From M55B157 sp965657825 (GTDB taxonomy: Bacteria > Actinomycetota > Actinomycetes > S36-B12), in assembly GCA_965657825.1 (NCBI GenBank), contig CBFHQG010000003.1:1-64000 (forward strand): a stretch of DNA of 64,000 bases. Direction: 5' to 3'. A program made the position numbers and the translations under genes. Below are positions 52,018 through 60,434 of the stretch, piece by piece; position 1 is the first letter of the stretch, and the number at the start of each line of letters is the position of its first letter. The notes below the pieces were generated by a model that had not been told where the DNA came from, did not search any database, and was given only the letters and a program-made list of their open reading frames with translations.

Positions 52018-52686
52018 CTACGCCGAGCGGCGGAAGGCTCCGGGGGTCATCCCCAGCACCGATCGGAACTGTCGAGTGAAGGACGCCTGGTCATAGAACC
52101 CACAGGCGGCCGCGATCTCCCCGGCGCTCAGGGTCGTCGTCGTCAGCAGTCGCGCCGCGTGCTCCACGCGCAGCCGCTGCAGCAGCGAGCGTGGACTCAA
52201 GCCCAGGGTTCGGCGGCACAGTCGCTCCAGTTGGGTGACCGAAAGACCTGCGGCAGAAGCGATTTCACGAACACGCCACGGCTCGTCGATGCGCCCGCGG
52301 ATCTCCGCGAGAGCCTGGGCCAGGCCGGCCTGAGCACCATCCATCTGCGCATGCAGATCCACCGACAGCACGGCGACCCCGCACACCTGCCCCGCATCGT
52401 CGACCAGCCGGGTCTTGGACGTCAGGTACCAGCCCAGCCGGCGGTCGGGGCGCACGATGAGTTCCAGATGCCCCGCGAGCGGCTCACCGGTCGCGAGCAC
52501 CTGCGCGTCCTGTGCGGCATACGACTCGGCAAGATCCGGGGCGAAGAAGTCCGTCACCCGGCCACCGATGATCTGGGCAGCCGGGCGCCCCACGCGCTCA
52601 GCGAACCCGGAATTGACGTAGATATAGCGGCCATCAGCATCCTTCGCCGAGGCCATCACCTGCGGGAGCGAGTCCACCAGTTGCAT
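52018..52686 (-). CDS. PAS-AraC transcriptional regulator
   Basis: A regulator with an N-terminal PAS sensor domain (SAKDADGRYIYVNSGFAERV, then LELIVRPDRRLGWYLTSKTR) and a C-terminal AraC/XylS DNA-binding domain (VREIASAAGLSVTQLERLCR and AGEIAAACGFYDQASFTRQF). It is divergent from putA and is the likely controller of putA or of the hydroxyproline genes (inference). I placed the start at the ATG at 52686 (222 residues). The frame is open further to a GTG at 52734, but that stretch uses AAA ATA CAA ATT codons, very unlike the surrounding genes, and looks like promoter DNA. Confidence 0.8.
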   Translation of the reverse strand: MQLVDSLPQVMASAKDADGRYIYVNSGFAERVGRPAAQIIGGRVTDFFAPDLAESYAAQDAQVLATGEPLAGHLELIVRPDRRLGWYLTSKTRLVDDAGQVCGVAVLSVDLHAQMDGAQAGLAQALAEIRGRIDEPWRVREIASAAGLSVTQLERLCRRTLGLSPRSLLQRLRVEHAARLLTTTTLSAGEIAAACGFYDQASFTRQFRSVLGMTPGAFRRSA

Positions 52687-52786
52687 GAACGTCGCCAGCG
52701 CCCTGCTAGTAATTTGTATTTTTTCGACTCCCACGGGGTCACTGTGGCACAAGACGAGCAGCCCGGACACATGATGGGGTGCCCCC
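52687..52786. promoter_or_regulatory. Divergent control region of the PAS-AraC gene and putA
   Basis: The 100-base gap has an isolated A/T-rich patch (52708-52727, TAGTAATTTGTATTTTTTCG) in otherwise G/C-rich DNA, a likely promoter core or regulator site. No confident -35/-10 pair was chosen. putA starts at the ATG at 52787. Confidence 0.45.
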
Positions 52787-55700
52787 ATGTCGACCGATGC
52801 CCGCGTGCAGCCCACCATCACCGCCTCACCAGCGGGAGCCGAAGCCCGTGCCACCGAGCTGCTCGCCCGCGCCGGTGCACTGACCACCCGCACCGAACGG
52901 CGCAGTGCCAGGCGCCTCGGGCGGCTCATCGGTGATGATGCCGGTCGAGACCTGCTGCTGGATCTCACCGACCAGGTGCTGCGCATCCGTGATCGACGAC
53001 GCGCGGCCCGACGCCTGCACGACCTGGTGCGCGCCGGTGTCCCCCGCTCCCTCGGGCTCGTCGACGGGATGGGCTTGCGCATGCTCGGTCGCATCGCGCC
53101 CTACGCCCCGCGCCTGGCCGAATGGGCCGTCGATTGGCGTGTCGGGTCGGAAACCAACGGTGTCATCCTGCCCGCCGAGGATTCACCCTTCTCCCGCTAT
53201 GTGGCACGACGCCGGGCCGACGGCTTCGATCTGAACATCAACGTGCTCGGCGAGGCCATCCTGGGTGACGACGAGGCCGATCAGCGGTTCGAGATGGTCG
53301 CCGCGCGCCTGCGCCGCCCGGACGTGAACTACGTCTCGGTCAAGATCTCCGCCCTCTGCGCCAATCTGGATGTCCTCGCCTGGGATGACTCGCTCGCGCG
53401 GATCACCGATCGACTCGCTGCGCTGTACCGCATCGCTGCTGCGCACGACTCCTTCGTCAATCTCGACATGGAGGAGCACCGCGATCTCGACCTCTCGGTG
53501 GAGTCGTTCATTCGCGTGCTCGACCAACCGGAATTCTCCACTCTGCGCGCTGGGATCGTGCTGCAGGCCTATATCCCTGATTCGCATGATGCGCTGAAGC
53601 GCCTGTGCGAGTGGGCCAACGAGCGCCAGGCACACGGCGGCGCCGAGATCAAGATCCGCCTGGTGAAGGGTGCCAATCTCGCCATGGAGCAGGTCGAAGC
53701 CGAGCAGCGCGACTGGCCGCAGGCACCGTACTACTCCAAGGCCGATGTCGACGCGTCGTACAAGCTCATGCTGCACAACGCACTCACCTGGGCCAATCCC
53801 GGCGCAGTGCGTCTTGGCATCGCGTCGCACAACCTGCTCGATGTCGCGTGGGCACTGACCGTGCGTGATTCGCTGGATGATCCGAGTCGCATCGAGATCG
53901 AGATGCTCGAGGGGATGGCGCCCGCCCAATCGCGTGCGGTGCGAGACGAGGCAGGCTCACTACTGCTGTACGCGCCCGTCGTGGAGAAGCGCGATCGGGA
54001 TGCCTCCATCGCCTACCTCTCCCGACGCCTGGATGAGAACTCCGGACCGGAGAACTTCCTGCGCGCACTGTTCGACCTCACCCCCGACTCCCCCGCCTGG
54101 CAGCGTGAGATCGAGCGCTTCCGCGCCTCCCTGTCTCGAACCAGTGAGATCGAAACGACGTCGCATCGCACCCAGGATCGTCGGTCGGAGTCGCTGACCT
54201 TCACCGCCGATGGTCTGTTCGCGAACGTCGCCGATACCGACTTCACCACCCCGGGCAACCGCGCCTGGGCCGAGCAGATCCTGCAGCATCCGGCACCCGC
54301 GGCCCCCGATCTGGTGACGACGACCGAGCAGGTCGACGCGATCGTGGCCCGCGCTCGCACCGCCCAGGCCACCTGGGCGGACACCTCGTGGGAGGAACGC
54401 CGCGAGGCACTCGCCCGAGTGGCCACCGAGCTGGCTGCCCGACGCGGTGACCTGCTGTCGGTGATGGCGACCACGACCGGCAAGACGCTGCGGGAGGGCG
54501 ATCCCGAGGTCAGCGAGGGGATCGACTTCGTCACGTATGCGGCTGCCCTGACCCACTCGCACGAGCAGCGCAGCGAGCAGATGGAGTGGACGCCCTTCCC
54601 CGTGACCCTCGTGGCCGGGCCGTGGAACTTCCCGTTCGCGATTCCCACGGCCGGTCTCGTCCACGCCCTGGCCGCCGGCGGGGCGGCGATCCTCAAGCCC
54701 GCGCCCGAGGCGCGCGCGGTGGGTGCGCAGATCATCGCCGCCATCCAAGCCGCGGGAGTCCCCGAGGGACTGATCCAACTGGCCTGCACACCCGATGACG
54801 AGGTCGGCCAGCACCTGGTCACCCATCTGGATGTCGACCAGGTGATCCTGACCGGCAGCCTGGCCACCGCGGAGTTGTTCCACGACTGGCGTCCCGATCT
54901 GCGGTTGCGCGCGGAGACCTCCGGCAAGAACGCCCTGATCATCACGGCTGCAGCTGACCTGGATCTTGCGATCAAGGATCTGGTGCGTTCAGCATTCGGA
55001 CACGCCGGGCAGAAGTGCTCAGCGGCGAGCCTGGCCATCGTCGAGGCGAGCGTCTACGACGATCCGAGTTTCGCCACCCGGTTGGCCGATGCCGTCCGCA
55101 GCCTGGTCGTCGGCGCGGCCACCGACCCAGCGACGATCATCGGCCCGGTCATCAACTCCCCGGTCGGTTCACTCGCTCGTGCCTTGACCACGCTCGAACC
55201 CCAGGAGACCTGGCTGGTCGAGCCACGCCAGGTGGGGTCCACCGACTTCGGCGGCACGATCTGGACACCGGGCGTGCGCTGGGATGTCCAGCCCGACTCG
55301 TGGTTCCACCTGACCGAGTGCTTCGGACCGGTCCTCGGGGTCATGCGCGCACGCGACCTCGAGCATGCCATCGCACTGCAGAACGCCTCCGAGTACGGAC
55401 TCACCGGCGGCCTGCACAGCCTCGACCCCGCCGAGATCGACATGTGGCTGGATCATGTCGAGGTCGGCAACGCCTATGTCAACCGGCACATCACCGGTGC
55501 GATCGTGCAGCGCCAACCTTTCGGTGGGTGGAAGCGCTCCAGCATCGGTGTCGGTGCCAAGCCCGGCGGCCCCGGCTACCTGGATACCTTCGGCACCTGG
55601 GTCGATCCCGCTCTCGATGCAACGGATACCTCCGCAGCGATCGAATCCCTGCGACGGGCATGGGCGCAGACCTATTCGATCGACCACGATCCGACCGCTC

Positions 55701-56071
55701 TCCGCAGCGAGCGCAACATCCTGCGCTACTACCCCTTGCACGGGGTCGCCGTACTCGCCGACCCCGGGGCCGATCCGGACACGCGTCGCCGGCACAAGGA
55801 GATCCTCGACGAGGCGTCGCTACTGAGCGGGACTCCCCGTCTGTGGTTCGCCGACTCCGATGACCTCCTCGCACGCATCGCCACCCTCGATGTGGAGCGG
55901 CTTCGCATCCTCGGACCGGTACACGACGATGTCCTGCGTGCCGCGCACACTGCCGGGATCGCGGTGGATACCGCACCGGTGACCACCGACGGCCATCTGG
56001 AGCTTGCTCACTGGGTGAAGGAGCAGGCGGTGTCGATCACGCGCCATCGCCACGGTCGGCTGCTGTCCTAG
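52787..56071 (+). CDS. putA: Bifunctional proline dehydrogenase / L-glutamate gamma-semialdehyde dehydrogenase
   Basis: Oxidises L-proline to glutamate in two steps. In its 1094 residues the FAD proline dehydrogenase barrel spans about 120-430 (VSVKISALCANLD, NLDMEEHRDLDL, EIKIRLVKGANLAMEQVE, GIASHNLLDVAWAL). The ALDH-type P5C dehydrogenase spans about 480-960 (VAGPWNFPFAIPTAGLVHAL, LRAETSGKNALIIT, catalytic Cys744 in GHAGQKCSAAS, and FGGWKRSSIG). There is no ribbon-helix-helix segment at the N-terminus, so it should not act as its own repressor; the divergent AraC-type protein may do that. A ~110-residue C-terminal region follows the ALDH domain. Confidence 0.96.
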   Translation: MSTDARVQPTITASPAGAEARATELLARAGALTTRTERRSARRLGRLIGDDAGRDLLLDLTDQVLRIRDRRRAARRLHDLVRAGVPRSLGLVDGMGLRMLGRIAPYAPRLAEWAVDWRVGSETNGVILPAEDSPFSRYVARRRADGFDLNINVLGEAILGDDEADQRFEMVAARLRRPDVNYVSVKISALCANLDVLAWDDSLARITDRLAALYRIAAAHDSFVNLDMEEHRDLDLSVESFIRVLDQPEFSTLRAGIVLQAYIPDSHDALKRLCEWANERQAHGGAEIKIRLVKGANLAMEQVEAEQRDWPQAPYYSKADVDASYKLMLHNALTWANPGAVRLGIASHNLLDVAWALTVRDSLDDPSRIEIEMLEGMAPAQSRAVRDEAGSLLLYAPVVEKRDRDASIAYLSRRLDENSGPENFLRALFDLTPDSPAWQREIERFRASLSRTSEIETTSHRTQDRRSESLTFTADGLFANVADTDFTTPGNRAWAEQILQHPAPAAPDLVTTTEQVDAIVARARTAQATWADTSWEERREALARVATELAARRGDLLSVMATTTGKTLREGDPEVSEGIDFVTYAAALTHSHEQRSEQMEWTPFPVTLVAGPWNFPFAIPTAGLVHALAAGGAAILKPAPEARAVGAQIIAAIQAAGVPEGLIQLACTPDDEVGQHLVTHLDVDQVILTGSLATAELFHDWRPDLRLRAETSGKNALIITAAADLDLAIKDLVRSAFGHAGQKCSAASLAIVEASVYDDPSFATRLADAVRSLVVGAATDPATIIGPVINSPVGSLARALTTLEPQETWLVEPRQVGSTDFGGTIWTPGVRWDVQPDSWFHLTECFGPVLGVMRARDLEHAIALQNASEYGLTGGLHSLDPAEIDMWLDHVEVGNAYVNRHITGAIVQRQPFGGWKRSSIGVGAKPGGPGYLDTFGTWVDPALDATDTSAAIESLRRAWAQTYSIDHDPTALRSERNILRYYPLHGVAVLADPGADPDTRRRHKEILDEASLLSGTPRLWFADSDDLLARIATLDVERLRILGPVHDDVLRAAHTAGIAVDTAPVTTDGHLELAHWVKEQAVSITRHRHGRLLS

Positions 56072-56082
56072 ACCGCCTCAGG

Positions 56083-57279
56083 TCATCGACGGGCGTCGGC
56101 GTTCGACCGTCGCAGCTCCTCGAGCATCCGATCAACCTCGGTGACGATGGCTCCACCGAGCAGGAGCGCACCGGTGTCATCGACGTTCTTCAGGCTCTGC
56201 ACCGACCGCGAGCGCCCCTCGACGACGGCATCGAGGGCGTGGATGACACCCGTCGGCGGATCACCGCCCTGCTCGATGCTGCTCGCCAGCGAGGAGGCGT
56301 GCACGCTGAGTGCCGCGCCGGTCGAGGCGAGCATGGCGGAGATGCCCTCCGGGACGTACACGTCACCTCGCGCGGTGGCATCGAAGAGCCCGCGGGCGAT
56401 GTCGTTGACCTGTCCGGTGGTCTGCTGCAGGACGGTGTACTGGTCGCGGATCGCCTGACCCTTCGAGCGATGTGCCCGCGACGTCGCCACGGCAACACGG
56501 GAGCCGAGGGCGAGGTCGTCGAGCGTTTCGCCGAGGCGTCGGACGTCGACTGCGAGCGCGCGGCACTCGGTGAGCCATTGGCTGGCCTGGCGCCGGGTGC
56601 AACCGTTGGCCGAGTGCGTGCCGATATCGGTGAGCACGGCAGCGAGGCGGGAGTTCAAGTCCGAGAGTTGTTCGGTGATGCGCTGGTCGGGGGTTTCCGG
56701 GTGCGCGATGAAGGAGAAGATCATGCCGACAACGACACCGAGCAGGGTCGCTGCGATGCGGTGGATGATGACCTCATCGGTCAGGCCCTCACCGAGGACG
56801 TAGACGAACAAGGCGGTCGCGGGGATCTGCAGTGATCCTTCGGCACCGAGCCGCATCACGCGACCGATGATCAGTGACACCGCGACGATGACGCCTGCGG
56901 TCCACACGTGCAGTCCCCACACCTGGTACAGCGCGAAGGCGACGAGGAGGGCTGCGGCCGTCGCACCGAGCAGGGAGATCCCCGTGCGCAGGGAGCGGTT
57001 GACCGATAGGGCCACGGTGAGCACCGCGGCGACGGCTGCCGGTACCGGGCTGGCGATCCCCGCCATCGACGCGACCATCCACGCGATGGCGGCGGCGACC
57101 GCGGTGACGGCGATCCACCAGGCGGTCACCCAGGAACGAGCAAGTGCGCGGGTCGCACGACCGGCGAGACTGCGCGGAGTGAAGCGTGAGGCCAGGCCAT
57201 CGAGACGGGCTTGGACGGCTCGCGATGCCGAACGCAGGACCCGGCCCGGGGAACGGGGGGTCAGCTGGGGTGCAGCCAC
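56083..57279 (-). CDS. FUSC / aromatic-acid-exporter-like membrane protein
   Basis: A 398-residue protein with about six membrane helices in residues 48-195 (WVTAWWIAVTAVAAAIAWMV and following), then a long soluble helical domain to the end (QWLTECRALAVDVRRLGETL, EVDRMLEELRRSNADARR). This is the FUSC/ArAE layout, where the soluble part is cytoplasmic. The family includes exporters of aromatic acids and other organic acids; the substrate here is unknown. The GTG start at 57279 has GGAG 8 bases upstream. It ends 11 bases from the putA end, convergently. Confidence 0.75.
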   Translation of the reverse strand: MAAPQLTPRSPGRVLRSASRAVQARLDGLASRFTPRSLAGRATRALARSWVTAWWIAVTAVAAAIAWMVASMAGIASPVPAAVAAVLTVALSVNRSLRTGISLLGATAAALLVAFALYQVWGLHVWTAGVIVAVSLIIGRVMRLGAEGSLQIPATALFVYVLGEGLTDEVIIHRIAATLLGVVVGMIFSFIAHPETPDQRITEQLSDLNSRLAAVLTDIGTHSANGCTRRQASQWLTECRALAVDVRRLGETLDDLALGSRVAVATSRAHRSKGQAIRDQYTVLQQTTGQVNDIARGLFDATARGDVYVPEGISAMLASTGAALSVHASSLASSIEQGGDPPTGVIHALDAVVEGRSRSVQSLKNVDDTGALLLGGAIVTEVDRMLEELRRSNADARR

Positions 57280-57316
57280 GGGGGAACTCCGATGAAAGTA
57301 ACGGTAATGTCGCGAA

Positions 57317-57346
57317 ATTATCGCATATCTATCCCAGATGTGACAA
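57317..57346 (-). promoter_or_regulatory. Probable promoter of the FUSC-type gene
   Basis: On the minus strand TTGTCA (57346-57341) and GATAAT (57322-57317) are separated by 18 bases in an A/T-rich patch, giving a leader of about 30 bases before the GTG at 57279. The 117-base gap is shared with the divergent alcohol dehydrogenase gene, whose promoter I could not place. Confidence 0.55.
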
Positions 57347-57396
57347 GCCCGTGATCAATCCCTTCCCTCCACACACGGACCGCCTAACCTCCAGAC

Positions 57397-58428
57397 ATGC
57401 AGGTGGTCAGCTACGACTCCTTCGCCGGGCCCATCGGGGTCGCCGAGGTGCCCGACCCGACACCCACCGCGGACGGGGTGGTGATCGAGGTCGCCCTGAC
57501 CGGGCTGTGCCGCAGTGACTGGCACGGCTGGCAGGGGCACGACGACGCGATCACCACACTTCCCCACATCCCCGGCCACGAGTTCACCGGGCGCATCGTC
57601 GCTCTGGGCGAGCAGGTGCAGCGCTGGCGTACCGGTGATCGCGTGGCGGTGCCGTTCGTGTGCGCCTGCGGCACCTGCACCACCTGCGAAACCGGGGCCT
57701 ATCAGGTGTGTCCGAACCAATGGCAGCCGGGATTCCACGGGTGGGGATCCTTCGCTCAGTACGTCGCCGTTCCCTACGCCGACGCCAATCTTGTGCGCCT
57801 TCCGGCATCGATCAGTGACGCTGCCGCCACCGCACTCGGCTGCCGCACGGCGACGGCGTGGCGAGCACTCGCTCTCATCGGTCGCCTGCAGCCGGGAGAG
57901 GAGCTCGTCGTTCATGGTGCCGGTGGTGTCGGCTTATCCGCGGTGATGATCGCCCGCGCACTCGGAGCCCGCACGACGGTCGTCGATCCAGATCCCGATG
58001 CCCGCATGCTGGCCGAGAACCTCGGAGCCGCCGTCACTATGGCGCCGAGCGACTCGACGGTGGACGACGTCATCGACGCCACCGCTGGCGGTGCTCACGT
58101 CTCGCTGGACGCCATCGGGTCGCCGAACATCCCCGAGGTGAGCATCCTCGGGCTGCGTCGCCGCGGTCGACATGTGCAGGCAGGGTTGCTCCCTCATGGC
58201 GCCCCCATCCCCATGGGTCGGGTGATCGCCTGGGAACTGTCTGTACTGGGTACCCACGGTCTGGCCGCGCACGACTATCCGGAGCTTCTCGCACTGGTCG
58301 ACCAGGGACGCATCCGACCCGAATCGCTGCACACCCGCACGATCGGTCTTACCGACGTGCCGGCGGCCTTGATGGCGATGGACACCGCCGAGCACCCCGC
58401 CGGCGTCACCTTGATCACTCCGAGTTGA
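57397..58428 (+). CDS. Zinc-dependent alcohol dehydrogenase, medium-chain
   Basis: A 343-residue NAD(P)-dependent dehydrogenase. Catalytic zinc ligands are in GLCRSDWHGW and PGHEFTGRIVALGE, the structural zinc cluster is CACGTCTTCETGAYQVC, and the nucleotide fold is VVHGAGGVGLSAVM. The substrate is unknown; it stands alone between the FUSC gene and the second racemase trio. Its last codons and stop are part of a three-copy 16-bp tandem repeat shared with the end of the convergent gene. Confidence 0.88.
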   Translation: MQVVSYDSFAGPIGVAEVPDPTPTADGVVIEVALTGLCRSDWHGWQGHDDAITTLPHIPGHEFTGRIVALGEQVQRWRTGDRVAVPFVCACGTCTTCETGAYQVCPNQWQPGFHGWGSFAQYVAVPYADANLVRLPASISDAAATALGCRTATAWRALALIGRLQPGEELVVHGAGGVGLSAVMIARALGARTTVVDPDPDARMLAENLGAAVTMAPSDSTVDDVIDATAGGAHVSLDAIGSPNIPEVSILGLRRRGRHVQAGLLPHGAPIPMGRVIAWELSVLGTHGLAAHDYPELLALVDQGRIRPESLHTRTIGLTDVPAALMAMDTAEHPAGVTLITPS

Positions 58429-58460
58429 GATCACTCCGAGTTGAGATCAGTCCGAACTGA
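58413..58460. repeat. Three tandem 16-bp repeats covering two convergent gene ends
   Basis: GATCACTCCGAGTTGA occurs twice in perfect tandem (58413-58428, 58429-58444), then as GATCAGTCCGAACTGA (58445-58460). The first copy contains the alcohol dehydrogenase stop codon (TGA) and the third the stop of the opposite-strand racemase gene. The third copy can fold as a small hairpin (TCAGT/ACTGA). Confidence 0.85.
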
Positions 58461-59487
58461 TTCCGCGACTCGCATCAGTCGGCCAGAAGTCGGGCAGGGT
58501 GTACCCGGTCGGGAACGGGTCCTGCGGATCGAGCACCCACTCGGCGCGACCGGTGATGAACGTACGCCCGGTGATCGACGGGATGATGGCGGGAACTCCG
58601 CCGACCTGCGCTTCAGCAAGAGCACGCCCGATGAACCGGGTGCCCAGGATGCTCTCGTGCACGAACTGCTCACCGATCGTCAGCTGACCCCGTGCCACAC
58701 GCGCCGCCATGCGTCCGCAGGTGCCGGTTCCACAGGGCGATCGGTCCAGCGCGCCGGGCAGGATCACCGTGTTGCGGCCCGGGGCACCCGCCGCATCCGG
58801 GTCGGCGTAGATCATCACGAGCCCGATCGCATCGATCGAGGGATTATCAGGATGAACGACATCGATCTGCTCCAGTGCTGCCGCCTTGATGCGCATCCCC
58901 AGGTCGAGTAGTTCACGTGCGTTGTCTCGATGCAGCTCTACTCCGAGCATGTCGGCGCGCACCTGCGCGAAGAACTGCCCACCGAACACCACATCGATAG
59001 GAACGACCCCGAAGCCGGGAATCGATAGCGATCGGTCCAGGTCGACGACATACGCGGGCACGTTGGTGACCGTCACGTCGATGATCCGACCGTTCGTGCA
59101 GCGCGCCTCGGCCGTCACCAGACCCACCGCGGTCTCCAGCGTCACCGTCGTCACCGGCTCGGTCATCTCGATGATTCCTGCGTCGAGCATTCCGGTGACC
59201 GCGCACATCGTGTTGCTGCCCGACATCGCGGTGAAGCCGCCCTGCTCGAGCACGATGATCCCCGCATCGGCATCCGTGCGAGTCGGAGGTAGTACGAACA
59301 CCGCACACGTCGCCGGATAGCCTCGCGGCTCGTGCAGCAGCAGGGTTCTCAGAAAGTCGAGATTCGCCACGCAATAGTCGAAGCGCTCCTCGATGGTGTC
59401 GCCTTCGACCCAGCGTTCGGCATCGAGCACCACCCGCCCGGGCTCACCCTCGGCGTGCACCTCGATCGTGCGAACGGGGGTGTCCAT
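58447..59487 (-). CDS. Proline racemase family protein, Ser/Cys type
   Basis: A 346-residue homologue of hydroxyproline epimerase. The first catalytic position, normally MCGHG, reads AMSGSNTM, so Ser replaces Cys, whereas the second is kept as DRSPCGTGTCGRMA. Both-Cys enzymes are racemases or epimerases, and changes at one site occur in dehydratases and other subtypes, so the reaction may differ from the first copy. Clustering with a DapA-like protein and a DadA-like oxidase still points to (hydroxy)proline isomers. It lies 11 bases from the DapA-like gene upstream. Confidence 0.8.
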   Translation of the reverse strand: MDTPVRTIEVHAEGEPGRVVLDAERWVEGDTIEERFDYCVANLDFLRTLLLHEPRGYPATCAVFVLPPTRTDADAGIIVLEQGGFTAMSGSNTMCAVTGMLDAGIIEMTEPVTTVTLETAVGLVTAEARCTNGRIIDVTVTNVPAYVVDLDRSLSIPGFGVVPIDVVFGGQFFAQVRADMLGVELHRDNARELLDLGMRIKAAALEQIDVVHPDNPSIDAIGLVMIYADPDAAGAPGRNTVILPGALDRSPCGTGTCGRMAARVARGQLTIGEQFVHESILGTRFIGRALAEAQVGGVPAIIPSITGRTFITGRAEWVLDPQDPFPTGYTLPDFWPTDASRGISSD

Positions 59488-59498
59488 GAACTGTCGCC

Positions 59499-60407
59499 TC
59501 AGACCAGCGCGACGCCGGCGGCGCTCAGGGCCGAGGCGAGACGATCACGGGAAGCTTCATCGACCGGCAGCACAGGTGGTCGCATCGGTCCGGCTGAACG
59601 ACCGATCAGGTCCATCCCCGTTTTGACCATCGCCACGTAGTTTGCAGATTCCAGCGCCTCGCAGATCGGCCAGATCAATCGCCACAGTCGTCGACCTTCG
59701 CCAAGATCACCGCGCACAGCCAGTGCATCCCACAGCGCCACACTCAACTCGGGGATGATGTTCGATGCCCCCCATACCGACCCCTTCGCGCCGAGTGCGA
59801 GACCAAGGAAGGTCAGGGTGTCCCAACCGTTGAACGTGGTCACTCGACCAGACTGGCGAAGGAGAAGGTCGGTGAGGGCCGAACCATCTCCACCGGTGTC
59901 CTTGACGTACCGCACCCCCGTCGCGTCGGCGAGATCACCGAGCTGCTCGGCGCTCAACTGCAGCCCGGTCGCGCCCGGCACGTTGTAGTACATGACCGGA
60001 ATGTCGATTGCCGCGACGATCGCGGAGTAGTGCGCGATCAACTCATGCCAGCGAAGAGGGTCGTAGAACGGGGGCACGACCATCACTGCGGCCGCACCTG
60101 CACCCTGGGCGTGACGGCTCAACTCGATGGTCTCCGCAGTCGACATGCTTCCTGTGGACGGCACGACAGGCACGCGGCCATCTGCGATCGAGATCACCGA
60201 TTCGACGAGGGTCTCCCGCTCGGCGCGAGTGAGGGTGGTGAATTCACCGGTCGTGCCCGATGGGACGATCCCGTGGATACCACTCGAGATCATCCACTCG
60301 AGGTGCTCGCGCAGCCGCGGCAGATCGATCTGTGCTCCGTCCGAGGTGAACGGGGTGGCGAGGGCGACGAGGATGCCGCCTAGTTCAGTACTGCTCGACG
60401 GGCTCAT
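59499..60407 (-). CDS. DapA-family aldolase/deaminase, second copy
   Basis: A 302-residue class I aldolase-type protein with a typical GTTGEFTTLT loop, Tyr in VMYYNVPGATG and the Schiff-base Lys in VRYVKDTGGDGS. It differs clearly from the copy at 51030 (loop and C-terminus), so the two are not a recent duplication. Candidate roles are pyrroline-hydroxy-carboxylate deaminase or another keto-acid lyase, judged from the neighbouring racemase-like and oxidase genes. Confidence 0.8.
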   Translation of the reverse strand: MSPSSSTELGGILVALATPFTSDGAQIDLPRLREHLEWMISSGIHGIVPSGTTGEFTTLTRAERETLVESVISIADGRVPVVPSTGSMSTAETIELSRHAQGAGAAAVMVVPPFYDPLRWHELIAHYSAIVAAIDIPVMYYNVPGATGLQLSAEQLGDLADATGVRYVKDTGGDGSALTDLLLRQSGRVTTFNGWDTLTFLGLALGAKGSVWGASNIIPELSVALWDALAVRGDLGEGRRLWRLIWPICEALESANYVAMVKTGMDLIGRSAGPMRPPVLPVDEASRDRLASALSAAGVALV

Positions 60408-60434
60408 GGTGACCTTTCGAGTCGGGGTAGCGGA

